Below are positions 38,572 through 48,034 of a stretch of DNA of 64,000 nucleotides, in pieces. Position 1 is the first letter of the stretch, and each line of letters opens with the position of its first letter. The position numbers were made by a program, and so were the translations under genes. The DNA is from Polynucleobacter necessarius (GTDB lineage: Bacteria; Pseudomonadota; Gammaproteobacteria; Burkholderiales; Burkholderiaceae): positions 744,001 through 808,000 of the forward strand of contig NZ_LT606951.1 of the NCBI RefSeq assembly GCF_900095205.1, written 5' to 3'. The notes beneath the pieces were generated by a model. It was not told the DNA's origin. It saw only the letters and a list, made by a program, of their open reading frames with translations, and ran no database searches.

Positions 38572-39777
38572 ATTTTGATTATCTGAATCGGCGAGATTTT
38601 TTAAAGATTGGTATTGCTAGTTCTATTGCCGGCATTAGTGACCTTGGATCCGCGCAGGTTCAAAAAAAATCGAATGGCGTATTGATGGCACCACGGATGT
38701 CACATCCATTTATTGTCGTCTTTTTGCGTGGAGGGGCTGATGGATTGGCTATGTTGTCGCCACTTAATGATGAAAATTTCATCGCCGCAAGACCGCCTGA
38801 AATGCGATTTACAATTGAGGCTAGCAGCGGAAAAGTTGAATCAGAAAATGCTACCTTTTATTGGCACCCTGAAGCATCACCACTAGCAAGTCTTTTTATG
38901 GACCGAAAGTTGATAGTGTGGAATGCTTTAGGAATTACTGATGAGACCCGCTCTCACTTTGAGGCACAAGAAATAATGGAGAGGGGTGTTAAATCTTTGA
39001 ACTCCCTGCCTGACGACTTGGGCTGGATGGCTAGACAAGTTGTTGACAAAACTCGCTTTCAGGCAGCAAATTCCATCCCATTATTTGCAGGCAACAATAA
39101 TTCACCAAGATCTATGCAGGGCGCTCATCGAGCGATCGCAGTTAGAGATATTCAGGGAGGCATTGCATTGCCAAATGGAGTGAATGGATTCAATGCGCTT
39201 AGCGCATTATGTAATGCCGATGGAAATTCAATTGCATCACCATGGATTAAAGATCACCTCAGTAATTTAGATTTCATTAATCAAACTCTCGGAAGGGGCA
39301 ATGGAAAAGCATTGTCGTATGATAGTTCAGGAAAAATTCCTTACCCTAACGCAGATCCAGGCGTTGGCTTGCGGTCTGTTGTTAGATTGATAGATGCTAA
39401 TGTAGGTCTGCAATATGCATGGGTAGATCAGTCTGGTTGGGACACCCATGAAAATCAACCAGGAAGAATGAATGGACAAATCAAAAACCTGAGCAATAGT
39501 TTGGCAGCATTCGCCCAAGACATGGAGGGTAAAAATCAGCCTTATACATTGGCGGTAATGACGGAATTTGGAAGACGCTTACGTAGTAACCATAGTAACG
39601 GGACTGATCACGATCATGGCTCATTGGGTTTAATCATGGGGAGTCACATTCCAGGTGGGTCAGTCATTAGGGCAATGGCCTGGCTTAAGTACAAGAGTGC
39701 TAGACAGGGGCGTAGATTTGGCGGTGACAACTGATTATCAGCAATGTTTAAGTATCACAAGGTTTGAGACGAATTAG
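38568..39777 (+). pseudogene. DUF1501 protein, frameshifted near the C-terminus
   Basis: DUF1501 protein with a twin-arginine signal (NRRDFLKIGIASSIAG), so it was probably exported folded to the periplasm. Most of the chain is intact, with FIVVFLRGGADGLAMLSPL, QSGWDTHENQPGRMNGQI and MTEFGRRLRSNHSNGTDHDHG. Near 39675 the frame shifts, so the usual end (WPGLSTRVLDRGVDLAVTTD) lies in another frame that runs to the TAG at 39777. The present frame ends at 39734 with unrelated residues. Only this single lesion was noticed, but the partner DUF1800 gene is deleted, so the pair is non-functional. Confidence 0.8.
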
Positions 39778-39824
39778 TAAGCTACAAAACAAACTAAAAT
39801 GCGGTAATTAATCATTCAAATGAA

Positions 39825-40898
39825 GTGCCCGTGGAAACTAAAAGCAAGAAGAGATTAGCCGTTGCTCCCATGATGGAATGGACAGATCGTCATTGCCGAT
39901 CATTTCATCGCACTCTAACGAAAGAGGTCGTTCTCTATACCGAGATGGTAACTACAGGCGCCTTGATTCATGGTGATGTTCCTCGTCACTTAGATTTCTC
40001 ACAAGATCAACATCCCGTCGTACTTCAGTTAGGGGGATCAGAGCCAGCAGATTTAGCAAAGGCTGCTGAGTTGGCCCAGCAATGGGGCTACGATGAAATC
40101 GATCTAAATTGCGGATGTCCTTCTGAGAGGGTGCAGCGTGGTGCGTTTGGTGCTTGCTTAATGGCGGAACCAGCTTTAGTTGCCGACTGCGTCAGGTCAA
40201 TGAAAAGCGCAGTGGATATTCCGATATCAGTAAAGCATCGTCTTGGTTTGGATTCTATGGATGCGTCAAACTCTGAATCAGATTACCAATTTGCACTCCA
40301 TTTTATTCTTGCGGTTGCGGATGCTGGAGCAGGTCAAGTTACTATTCATGCGCGTAACGCTGTGCTGAAGGGGCTATCACCCAAAGAGAATCGCAGTAAA
40401 CCACCATTGCATTATGAGGTTGCAGCCAAACTAAGATTGGATGCGCAGAAGCAATTCCCCAATTTAAAAGTACTTCTCAATGGCGGTCTTGAAACCAATG
40501 AACAAATTGCAGGTCATTGGGATCAATTTGATGGTTTTATGGTGGGAAGAGCCGCTTATCATTTTCCAGCCATGCTTTTGGGTTGGGATGACTTGATTAA
40601 TACCAGCGGTGAAGCGGCAGGCTATCTTTTTAGCGAAACAGAATGGCAACGCATTCAAATTGCTTTAGTAAAGCAAGTCCAAGCTTGGTTTGATGAATGT
40701 CAGGCTAAGAAAAAACCTTTTTATATTGGTGCTTTTACAAGGCATATATTGGGTCTGGCTCACGGTAGGGCGGGGGCTCGATATTGGCGCCAACGCCTCT
40801 CAGATCACCATGCTTTGGCCAAGGTTCAAAGTAAAGCAGCAATCGCTGATTTTTTCCTAAACGCCAGCTTAACCCTTGGGGGATTGGGCTGCTTTTGA
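39825..40898 (+). CDS. dusA: tRNA-dihydrouridine synthase A
   Basis: Reduces uridines 20/20a of the tRNA D-loop to dihydrouridine with FMN and NADPH. It has 357 residues from a GTG at 39825; a second GTG at 39831 is also possible. The TIM-barrel motifs are complete: VAPMMEWTDRHCRSFHR, LNCGCPSERVQRGAFGACLM (catalytic Cys98) and KHRLGLDSMD, with the DusA-type C-terminal RHILGLAHGRAGARYWRQRL. It lies just upstream of tRNA-His on the same strand. Intact among broken neighbours, as expected for a tRNA-modification gene. Confidence 0.94.
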   Translation: MPVETKSKKRLAVAPMMEWTDRHCRSFHRTLTKEVVLYTEMVTTGALIHGDVPRHLDFSQDQHPVVLQLGGSEPADLAKAAELAQQWGYDEIDLNCGCPSERVQRGAFGACLMAEPALVADCVRSMKSAVDIPISVKHRLGLDSMDASNSESDYQFALHFILAVADAGAGQVTIHARNAVLKGLSPKENRSKPPLHYEVAAKLRLDAQKQFPNLKVLLNGGLETNEQIAGHWDQFDGFMVGRAAYHFPAMLLGWDDLINTSGEAAGYLFSETEWQRIQIALVKQVQAWFDECQAKKKPFYIGAFTRHILGLAHGRAGARYWRQRLSDHHALAKVQSKAAIADFFLNASLTLGGLGCF

Positions 40899-40924
40899 CA
40901 TCGAGGGCGCCTAGAAGTGTGTTT

Positions 40925-40954
40925 TTGACAGGTTTTTGAGCAAAAAGCTATAAT
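40925..40954 (+). promoter_or_regulatory. Sigma-70 promoter of tRNA-His
   Basis: Exact consensus -35 TTGACA (40925-40930) and -10 TATAAT (40949-40954), separated by 18 bp. The tRNA starts 15 bp after the -10 box. Confidence 0.88.
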
Positions 40955-40968
40955 GTCACCTCTACAAT

Positions 40969-41045
40969 GGCGGACGTAGCTCAGTTGGTAGAGTCCCAGA
41001 TTGTGATTCTGGTTGTCGCGGGTTCGAGCCCCGTCGTTCGCCCCA
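40969..41045 (+). tRNA. tRNA-His (anticodon GTG)
   Basis: Clover-leaf can be folded by eye. The acceptor stem GCGGACG pairs with CGTTCGC (one G-T pair at the fourth position). There is an extra 5' G at 40969 opposite C73, the hallmark of tRNA-His. The D arm is GCTC...GAGT, the anticodon stem CCAGA/TCTGG carries loop TTGTGAT, and the T arm reads GCGGGTTCGAGCCCCGT. The 3' CCA is encoded. It is expressed from its own consensus promoter. Confidence 0.96.
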
Positions 41046-41056
41046 AAATAATTATT

Positions 41057-41084
41057 AAAAAGCTCCTTTAAGGGACTTTTTTAT
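41057..41084 (+). terminator. Terminator after tRNA-His
   Basis: AAAAAGCTCC and GGGACTTTTTT form a stem with one mismatch and a short loop, ending in six T. Confidence 0.65.
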
Positions 41085-41097
41085 TGGAGCAATCAAA

Positions 41098-41881
41098 GTG
41101 AAAAATTTGATATCTACCAAATTCTTTTTGGTTTAGTTCTTAGTGTGATCGCTCTATTTTTTATGCTCCGACCTGCTCCGAGTCAGGGCGCACCTAGTTC
41201 ATCTATTCCAAAGGTACAGATTGGTCATTTATCTGGGATCAAACCAAGATGAACATTGCTGATGTCAAAGCATTTGCCGCCTCAACAGGTTTTGTGAGTG
41301 CTGCTGAAAAGAAAGGTGGTGGATTTGTCATATGAGTCCGGATTTGTACAAAAGCCTGGCTGGACTTGGCGGACCCCTTACGGAGTGCCTGCTCAAGATG
41401 GTGAGCCAGCGGTACATTTAAATCAAAAAGAGGCTGAGTCAATCTGTCGTTATTTCGGAAAGCGTTTACCAATAGATGCTGAGTGGACTAATGCCGCATT
41501 CTTAGAGCAAAGAGTAAAGCCTCCAGTGGGATATGTGCAGGGTCAGCCGCTTACCCCTATCCTGGTGACAGCACTCCAACTGTTTCGCACTGCCTTAGTG
41601 GGTTGTGGTGACTACAAGGGTTTGGCTCCAGCAGGTGCTTTGAATCGAGGTACAGGTCATGTGATGACTGGAAGTACTAGGCCGGGCGCGAATGGTATGC
41701 ATGACATGGGTGGTAATGTCTGGGAATAGACTGCCACTGAGCGTAATGGTGGATATATCACCCGTAGTTGCCTCATTGGTGGTATGGCCCTGAACGTCAG
41801 CAGGAGTCAGATGTGGAGTCTAAGCCCGGTGATATCGCTGTGGTTTATATCGGATTTCGACGTGTTGCAGATGCCGTGTGA
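41098..41881 (+). pseudogene. Broken SUMF1 / formylglycine-generating-enzyme-like protein
   Basis: Remnant of an exported FGE-sulfatase (SUMF1-like) domain protein. A likely GTG start at 41098 gives a signal-like N-terminus. After a frameshift near 41137 this continues as LSVIALFFMLRPAP. The domain signatures are scattered in different frames: PAVHLNQKEAESICRYFGKRLPIDAEW, then NGMHDMGGNVWE. The Trp codon after NVWE has become TAG (41727-41729). The C-terminal VVYIGFRRVADAV (TGA at 41881) lies in another frame. Several breaks are present. The family includes cofactor-modifying and structural members, so the former role is not known. Confidence 0.82.
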
Positions 41882-41892
41882 AACAATAGGGA

Positions 41893-43227
41893 ATGACTAG
41901 TCCCGTTGTAGATTCTTCTGAAATAGAAATCACCCCTGACTATCAGGCGGTTATCGAGGCTATTGAGCGTCACGATCCTTATATTTTCGTTAGCGGTAAA
42001 GCGGGTACAGGTAAAACCACTTTAATTGGCTATCTCCGAGAAACTATTCCGGGCAATGTCGTAGTAGTTGCGCCTACAGGTGTAGCAGCATTGCAAGTAA
42101 AAGGAGTAACGATCCATTCTTTTTTTCGTTTGCCACCGCGCTTAATCTTTCCTGAGGAGGATATCAAGCCACTACGAGATAAGCGCCTCTACAAAGATAT
42201 TCGATTGTTGATCATTGATGAGATATCCATGGTTCGCGCAGATGTAGTCGACGCCATGGATTTATTCTTACGTGAGAATGGACCTCAAAAGGGCAAACCC
42301 TTTGGTGGTATTCAGGTGATGTTTGTTGGGGACTTATTTCAATTGCCTCCCGTGGTTTCTAGTTCAGATATGCAGGTTCTATCTGATCGCGGATATGAAG
42401 GCCCGTATTTCTTTTGCGCAATGGCTCTTCATCGTAAAGAGGTCACGAGGGTGGAGCTTTCCAAAATATTTCGTCAAAAGGATGAGCGCTTTGCGAGTCT
42501 GCTCAATCGAATTCGCATTAATCACGACGTGGATGAAGCCATTGATATTCTGAATGCGCAATGTTATCAACAGGGTGCCGCAGCTGACGAGCAGACTATT
42601 ACTCTGACAACGACTAACGCACGAGCAGATCAAATCAACGGCGCAGGACTGCGTGCTATTGATACCGAGGGTAAGGTCTACGTTGGTAAAATGACAGGTA
42701 AATTTAATATTGATGAATGCAATTTACCTTCGCCGAATAATTTGGTGCTAAAGGTTGGTGCCAAAGTCATGTTTACGGCAACTGATCCAGGTTTTCCTAA
42801 GCGCTGGGTGAATGGCACGATCGGCGTTGTCCGCGAGCTGTTGCCAGACAAGGTAAAGGTGATGGTGCAAAACGGCCCTTATGCTAATACAGTTGAAGTG
42901 GTGGGTCATCAGTGGGAGTCTTATCGTTATGATCACGACATGATGTCGGGAAAAATTTCTCCCAGCATCATCGGTACCTATGTGCAGATTCCCTTAATGC
43001 TTGCTTGGGCAGTCACTATTCATAAGAGCCAAGGAAAGACACTTGATAAAGTGAAGATCGATCTTTCATCAGGCGCATTTGCTTCAGGACAGGTATATGT
43101 TGCCCTTAGTAGGTGTAAAACAATCGAAGGCATTTCGCTACAACGACCGATTGAGCCCAGGGAGGTGAGTTGCGATCAAGAGATCAAGCGCTTTTATATC
43201 AACTGCCTGCCAAATAGCAATTCTTAA
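41893..43227 (+). CDS. Pif1/RecD-like ATP-dependent helicase domain protein
   Basis: Superfamily-1B DNA helicase-like ATPase, 444 residues, cytosolic. Walker A is FVSGKAGTGKTTL (residues about 32-44), motif II is LLIIDEISMVRADV, motif III is VGDLFQLPPVV, and the later motifs are AWAVTIHKSQGKTLDKV and VYVALSRCKTI. No accessory domain is seen. It starts 11 bp after the dead SUMF1-like gene. It is intact in a region where almost everything is broken, suggesting it is still under selection, perhaps in replication fork maintenance; that role is inferred. Confidence 0.9.
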   Translation: MTSPVVDSSEIEITPDYQAVIEAIERHDPYIFVSGKAGTGKTTLIGYLRETIPGNVVVVAPTGVAALQVKGVTIHSFFRLPPRLIFPEEDIKPLRDKRLYKDIRLLIIDEISMVRADVVDAMDLFLRENGPQKGKPFGGIQVMFVGDLFQLPPVVSSSDMQVLSDRGYEGPYFFCAMALHRKEVTRVELSKIFRQKDERFASLLNRIRINHDVDEAIDILNAQCYQQGAAADEQTITLTTTNARADQINGAGLRAIDTEGKVYVGKMTGKFNIDECNLPSPNNLVLKVGAKVMFTATDPGFPKRWVNGTIGVVRELLPDKVKVMVQNGPYANTVEVVGHQWESYRYDHDMMSGKISPSIIGTYVQIPLMLAWAVTIHKSQGKTLDKVKIDLSSGAFASGQVYVALSRCKTIEGISLQRPIEPREVSCDQEIKRFYINCLPNSNS

Positions 43228-43228
43228 C

Positions 43229-44815
43229 TCAGAAACCAGCAGCCAAGCCGTCCCTGCGATGATCGCTACCCGCAATATATGCTGAGTTGGCGTCATCATT
43301 TAATTTAGCAATTGCTTGCGCGCTACTAAAATCTAGGCTACTTACAGGTTGTACGGCCACCTCGTGATCCAGGGCTCTCAATCCTTCTACAACGCTCGCC
43401 GGCATTGAGGCTTCAACTGTGAGTTTTCCTAAATCATCAATACGCCAACGCGGCGCATCAGAGGAGGGTTCAAGCACTTATCTATAAAACGCATCACAAA
43501 CTAAATATGGCCTTGGGGCTGCATATTTCCACTCATCACACCAAATGCCATGACCGGCTTACTATCTTTAGTAAGGAATGCGGGAAGAATGGTGTGAAAA
43601 GGGCGCTTACCTGGAGCAACTCGATTGGTATGGCCCCCTTCTAATCTAAAGCTCATGCCTCGGTTATGAAAAGCAATTCCGCCGGGAGCAACAACTCCAG
43701 AACCAAAGCCTTTGAAATTAGATTGAATATAAGAAATCATCATGCTCGATTCATCTGCGGCGCAGAGATAGACCGTGCCTCCCGAGTGAGGATCCCCTGG
43801 GCAATAACTGCCAGCTTTTTGGTGATCAATCATTGCTGCGCGATGGGCTAAATATTTCCGATTCAAAAGAGAGTCTGGGGGCATTTTCATCGAGCTTGCA
43901 TCAGATACGTACGTGTAGGCATCTGCAAATGCCATGCGCATAGCTCTTCTATCTGTAAATGGATTCGTTGTGCAGAATTAGCTGGGTATTGCTTCACATT
44001 TGCTGCTTGCAAAATTCCCAATGCTATTTGCGCCGCAATTCCTGAGCGCCATTGGGTGGAATTTCATGGAGAGTGTAATCCCCGTAATCAAACGCAAGCG
44101 GTTCAACCCATTCTGATTGGTTATCAGCAAAATCTTGCATAGTGAAGCAACCACCGGTGGCTTGAGAAAACTCCACCATGCTTTTCGCTAGTGATCCTGT
44201 GTAAAAAGATACACCTTCAGTAGCAGCAATCTCTTTTAGCGTCTTAGCCTGCGCTGGGTACTTCCAGATTTGACCTGCTTGAGGAGCTTTACCGTCAATT
44301 AAAAATGAATCAGAAAAACCCGGTTGATTTTTCAGAATCGGAATGGCCTTGCGCCATTGGCGTGCTATGACAGGGGATACTAGGAAACCATTTTCAGCAT
44401 AATCAATTGCGCGTTTAAATAATTGAGCAAAAGGCAATTTGCCGAACTTTCTGGAGAGTTCAACCCATCCAACCACCATGCCAGGAATAGTGACGGTATT
44501 CCAACCAATTAAATCCATGGAAGACTTGCCAGAAAAATAATCTGGGGCCCATGCTGCTGGGGCGCGACCAGAGGCATTTAAGCCATGGAGTTTTTCCCCA
44601 TCCCAAAGAATTGCAAAGCCATTTCCACCCAAGCCATTCATCGTAGGTTCAACTACAGTCAGCGTGATAGCTGTAGCGAGTGCAGCGTCAACAGCATTGC
44701 CGCCATATTGAAGGACTTCTATTCCGGCTTGAGTAGCCAATGGTTGAGAACTTGCAACTGTATTTCTAGCCAGAACTGGAGCGCGGCCATCACCAAATGG
44801 AGGGGAAATCAACAT
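43229..44815 (-). pseudogene. ggt: Broken gamma-glutamyltransferase family protein
   Basis: Remnant of a gamma-glutamyltransferase-type Ntn hydrolase of about 530 residues, which transfers or hydrolyses gamma-glutamyl groups. The ATG at 44813-44815 starts a clean large-subunit part, with VASSQPLATQAGIEVLQYGG and ALATAITLTVVEPTMNGLGG. Breaks near 44035, 43945 and 43490 separate it from the small-subunit region. That region begins at the candidate nucleophile Thr in HSGGTVYLCAADES and contains GFGSGVVAPGG. The C-terminus ends at 43229, 2 bp from the helicase stop. Confidence 0.85.
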
Positions 44816-44846
44816 AGAGAAGTCTTCTTTTTAATAAAAATAGTAA

Positions 44847-44937
44847 TTAATTAATCTTGATATTGGAGGCCTTCACAATCTTTGCCCACTTAGCTTGTTC
44901 AGCGATCGTAATCTCAGTTAATTTTTCGGAGTTTGCG
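44847..44937 (-). pseudogene. C-terminal stub of a Bug-family receptor
   Basis: About 30 codons on the minus strand (SEKLTEITIAEQAKWAKIV to a TAA at 44847) match the end of a Bug-type periplasmic receptor. Upstream the frame hits a stop at once and the sequence instead matches a dipeptide permease on the other strand. This is the left side of a deletion junction near 44936. Confidence 0.6.
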
Positions 44938-45431
44938 AATTATGGATGGATTAATGTCCGTTCCCTCAATCCTGCTTGCAATAGCCTTGATGGCATTAAC
45001 TAAGGCTAGTATTGAAAACGTCATCATTGCCATTACTCTGGCAGAGGTTCCACGGGTAGTACGCTTAGTGCGCAGTCTTGTATTAGGTTAGCCCTATGTC
45101 GAGGCCGCCGCTGCATCTTGTACTCCATTGCCAAAAACTTTAGTGCGCCATATTTTGCCCAATATTGCTGCGCCATTGCTAGTGCAGGCAACGTATATTT
45201 GCGCCTCTGCAATGATTACCCGAAGCGATTCTGTCGTTTATTGGCGCTGGAACACCAGCTAATATTCCGAGTTGGGGAAACATCATGGCTGAATCTAGAA
45301 CCTTGTTCCAGATTGCCGGTTACCTGATTTTATTTCCATCCATTTTTCTCTCAGCAACAGTGTTGGCTGTAAATTACTTGGGTGATGGTTTGCGTGATGC
45401 ATTAGATCCTCGACTTTCTAGGAGGATGTAA
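44936..45431 (+). pseudogene. dppC: 5'-deleted dipeptide ABC permease (DppC-like)
   Basis: Second half of a DppC-type permease. It starts abruptly with RIMDGLMSVPSILLAIALMA, which belongs in the middle of the protein, and runs through the EAA loop region to LGDGLRDALDPRLSRRM and a TAA at 45431. Inside it are an in-frame TAG at 45089-45091 (LVLG-stop-PYVEAAAA) and a frame break near 45215. The N-terminal half and the expected upstream dppA and dppB genes are absent. Together with the Bug stub this marks a deletion. Confidence 0.82.
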
Positions 45432-45434
45432 GCA

Positions 45435-46442
45435 ATGACTCAAAACACTGCAAAATCAATTTTAGAAGTGAAAGATCTGCGTACTTAATTTTATACGCGT
45501 GATGGTGTAGTGCGCTCAGTAGATGGCGTTTCATTTTCAGTTTCCCAAGGTGAAACACTGGCAATTGTTGGAGAATCGGGCTGCGGTAAGAGCGTCACAT
45601 CCTTATCTTTGTTACGACTCATTCCTTCGCCATCAGGAAAAATTGTTTCAGGCTCAATTCTTTTTCATGGCAAAGACCTGTTGTCGCTCTCGGATGCAGA
45701 GATGTGAGATATTCGTGGGGATAAGATCTCCATGATCTTTCAGGAGCCCATGGCTTCACTAAACCCAGTGTTGACTATCGGTAGACAAATTAGCGAAGTG
45801 CTTGAGCTTCATCGCCATTGCACTAAAGATGAGGCGCGCACTCGAATATTAGAATTATTAAGGCTCGTTAATATTCCTGAGCCAGATAGACGCATTGATG
45901 AATATCCTCATCAGCTTTCTGGTGGCATGCGGCAACGAATCATGATTGCCATGGCATTAGCCTGCGATCCCGAGATATTGATTGCGGATGAACCGACTAC
46001 TGCTTTGGACGTTACTATTCAGGCACAGATTTTGAACCTCATGCGTGAGTTGCGAGATCGTACTCGTGCAGCCATTATTTTAATTACCCATGACCTCGGG
46101 GTTGTTGCTGAAATGGCGCAACGCGTAGTGGTGATGTATGCTGGACGAAAGGTGGAAGAGGCGAGTGTTTTTGATTTATTCGCCAATCCATTGCATTCCT
46201 ATACATTGGGACTTTTAAATTCAATGCCACGTTTAGATGATGAGAGCTCTAAACGTCTGGTAGAGATTCCTGGCATGGTTCCTTCAATGAAGACCGAGAT
46301 TCGCGGATGCGCTTTTGCGCCGCGTTGCTCATCAGCTACTGAGCGTTGCCCTCTGGAATCTCCCGATCTAAAAAATTATGGCAATGATCACTGAGCAGCA
46401 TGCTGGAATCCAGTCTCAGCAGTAGAGGCTAAACATGAGTAA
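45435..46442 (+). pseudogene. dppD: Dipeptide ABC transporter ATPase (DppD-like) with three nonsense codons
   Basis: Otherwise full-length oligo/dipeptide transporter ATPase, with Walker A GESGCGKS, signature LSGGMRQR, Walker [12 protein letters not shown] and the C-terminal CAFAPRCSSATERCPLE. It is killed by three in-frame stops without any indel: TAA 45486-45488 after KDLRT, TGA 45705-45707 after DAEM (an Arg codon in relatives), and TGA 46392-46394 after YGNDH (Trp expected). The other components are also dead, so import through this system is lost. Confidence 0.9.
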
Positions 46443-47419
46443 GAGTAAAAAAGTGCTCTTAGAGCTAAAGAACTTGTGTAAGCACTATCCCATTCGCAAG
46501 GGGATGTTGGGCAGGGTAACAGGCCATGTTTATGCTGTTGATGGGGTCAGTTTTTCTATCCATGAAGGCGAGACATTAGGCTTGGTAGGGGAGAGCGGTT
46601 GTGGCAAATCGACTGTTGGCCGAACAATTCTGCGCTTAATGGATCCTACTGCAGGCGAAATTATCTGGAACGGAGAGCGTATTGATCAGCTTTCTCGTGC
46701 TGAAATGCGCCCATTTCGTAAAGAGATACAGGCGGTTTTCCAAGACCCTTATTCCTCTTTAAATCCCCGCATGCGCGCCGCTGATATTGTTTCAGAGCCC
46801 TTGGCGAAATTTTGAGAAACTAACGCAGGCTGAAGGTCGTGAACGCGTAAGTGATCTATTCGCATTGGTGGGGCTTCGTCCTGATCAAATGTTGCGTTAT
46901 CCCCATGAGTTTTCTGGTGGCTAGAGGCAGCGCTTAGGTATCGCTTGCGCCTTATCAGTCAGGCCAAAGTTGATTATGTGTGATGAGCCCGTTTCAGCAT
47001 TGGATGTTTCCGTTCAAGCGCAGGTTATTAACTTATTGGGCGATCTTCAAAAAGAAATTGGCGTGTCTTATTTATTCATTGCGCATGATCTAGCGGTGGT
47101 GAAGCATATCAGCCACAGAATTGCAGTAATGTATTTAGGTCGTATTGTCGAGTTGGCAGAAACCGCAGAGTTGTTTAGCCGTCTATCCCATCCTTATACT
47201 GAGGCATTGTTATCGGCAGTACCTATTCCAGATCCTACCAAGCAGCGTAAACAAATTGTCTTGGGTGGAGATATCCCAAGCCACATCAATCGCCCTAGTG
47301 GGTACCATTTTCATACGCGCTGCATCTATGCCAAAGAGCGTTGCAAAGTGGAGGAGCCTCGCTTAGAGGAAGTTTTTCCTGGTCATTTTGTGGCGTGCCA
47401 CTTTAAGTTAAATACTTAA
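46435..47419 (+). pseudogene. dppF: Dipeptide ABC transporter ATPase (DppF-like), broken
   Basis: Partner ATPase of the Dpp system. The N-terminal half is intact to [19 protein letters not shown], with Walker [10 protein letters not shown] frameshift near 46812 is followed, in the restored frame, by a stop in the signature: FSGG-TAG-RQR at 46922-46924, where Gln CAG is expected. Walker [14 protein letters not shown] and the C-terminal [16 protein letters not shown] remain. It overlaps the start of the DppD pseudogene's end by 8 bp and the lysE stop by 12 bp. Confidence 0.9.
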
Positions 47420-48034
47420 AGTCCAAAGAGCAGTAACTACCAATAAAAAGGCTAGTAAGTAGTTAAAAATTACTAGTCGTCGGCCAGTCCCAAGCCATTC
47501 TCTGAAAAGAGAGCCTGCGATTGCATAAGTTAGATTGCTGGTAAATGCGAAGAGCATCACTATTACACAAGCGAATACGAGTCTTGCGCTTGGATTGGAG
47601 CTAGGCTGTCCACTGGAGTATAGAATCCAAGAGCCCGTCGCCGTAATCGCTAACAACCACACCTTAATATTTAAAAACTGAAGCGCTACACCCTTTAAAA
47701 AGGTCATATTAAGACGTGCGGAATCAATTTCTTGCAACTTCTTACTTTGACATAGTTTAAAAGCAAGCCAAATTAAATATGCACAGCCAAGTAATTTAAT
47801 AGCAATCCGCAGGCTAGGTATTTCCGTCACCAACGCCCCAAGGCCAAAGCCGCATGCCAACATAATGAATAACCAGCCAAATGGCACCGATAGGGTAAAA
47901 GGTATGGCGCAACGAAATCCCTCGTTTGCAGCGATAGCAGTTGTCAGCATCGTATTGGGACCAGGAGAAAAGCTCATGGCAGCGCAAAAGATGATGAGCG
48001 CAATCAGCTCTTGAGCGGTAAAAATAGAGGCCAT
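47408..48034 (-). CDS. LysE-type amino-acid/metabolite exporter
   Basis: Six-helix inner-membrane exporter of the LysE/RhtB family, 208 residues. The N-terminal signature is complete: [24 protein letters not shown] conserved second half carries [16 protein letters not shown] and ends with a final helix. It is the only intact gene between 43.2 and 58.2 kb. Its 3' end overlaps dppF and its 5' end overlaps the M81 peptidase gene, which limits how fast either overlap could change. The substrate cannot be predicted. Confidence 0.88.
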   Translation of the reverse strand: MASIFTAQELIALIIFCAAMSFSPGPNTMLTTAIAANEGFRCAIPFTLSVPFGWLFIMLACGFGLGALVTEIPSLRIAIKLLGCAYLIWLAFKLCQSKKLQEIDSARLNMTFLKGVALQFLNIKVWLLAITATGSWILYSSGQPSSNPSARLVFACVIVMLFAFTSNLTYAIAGSLFREWLGTGRRLVIFNYLLAFLLVVTALWTLSI

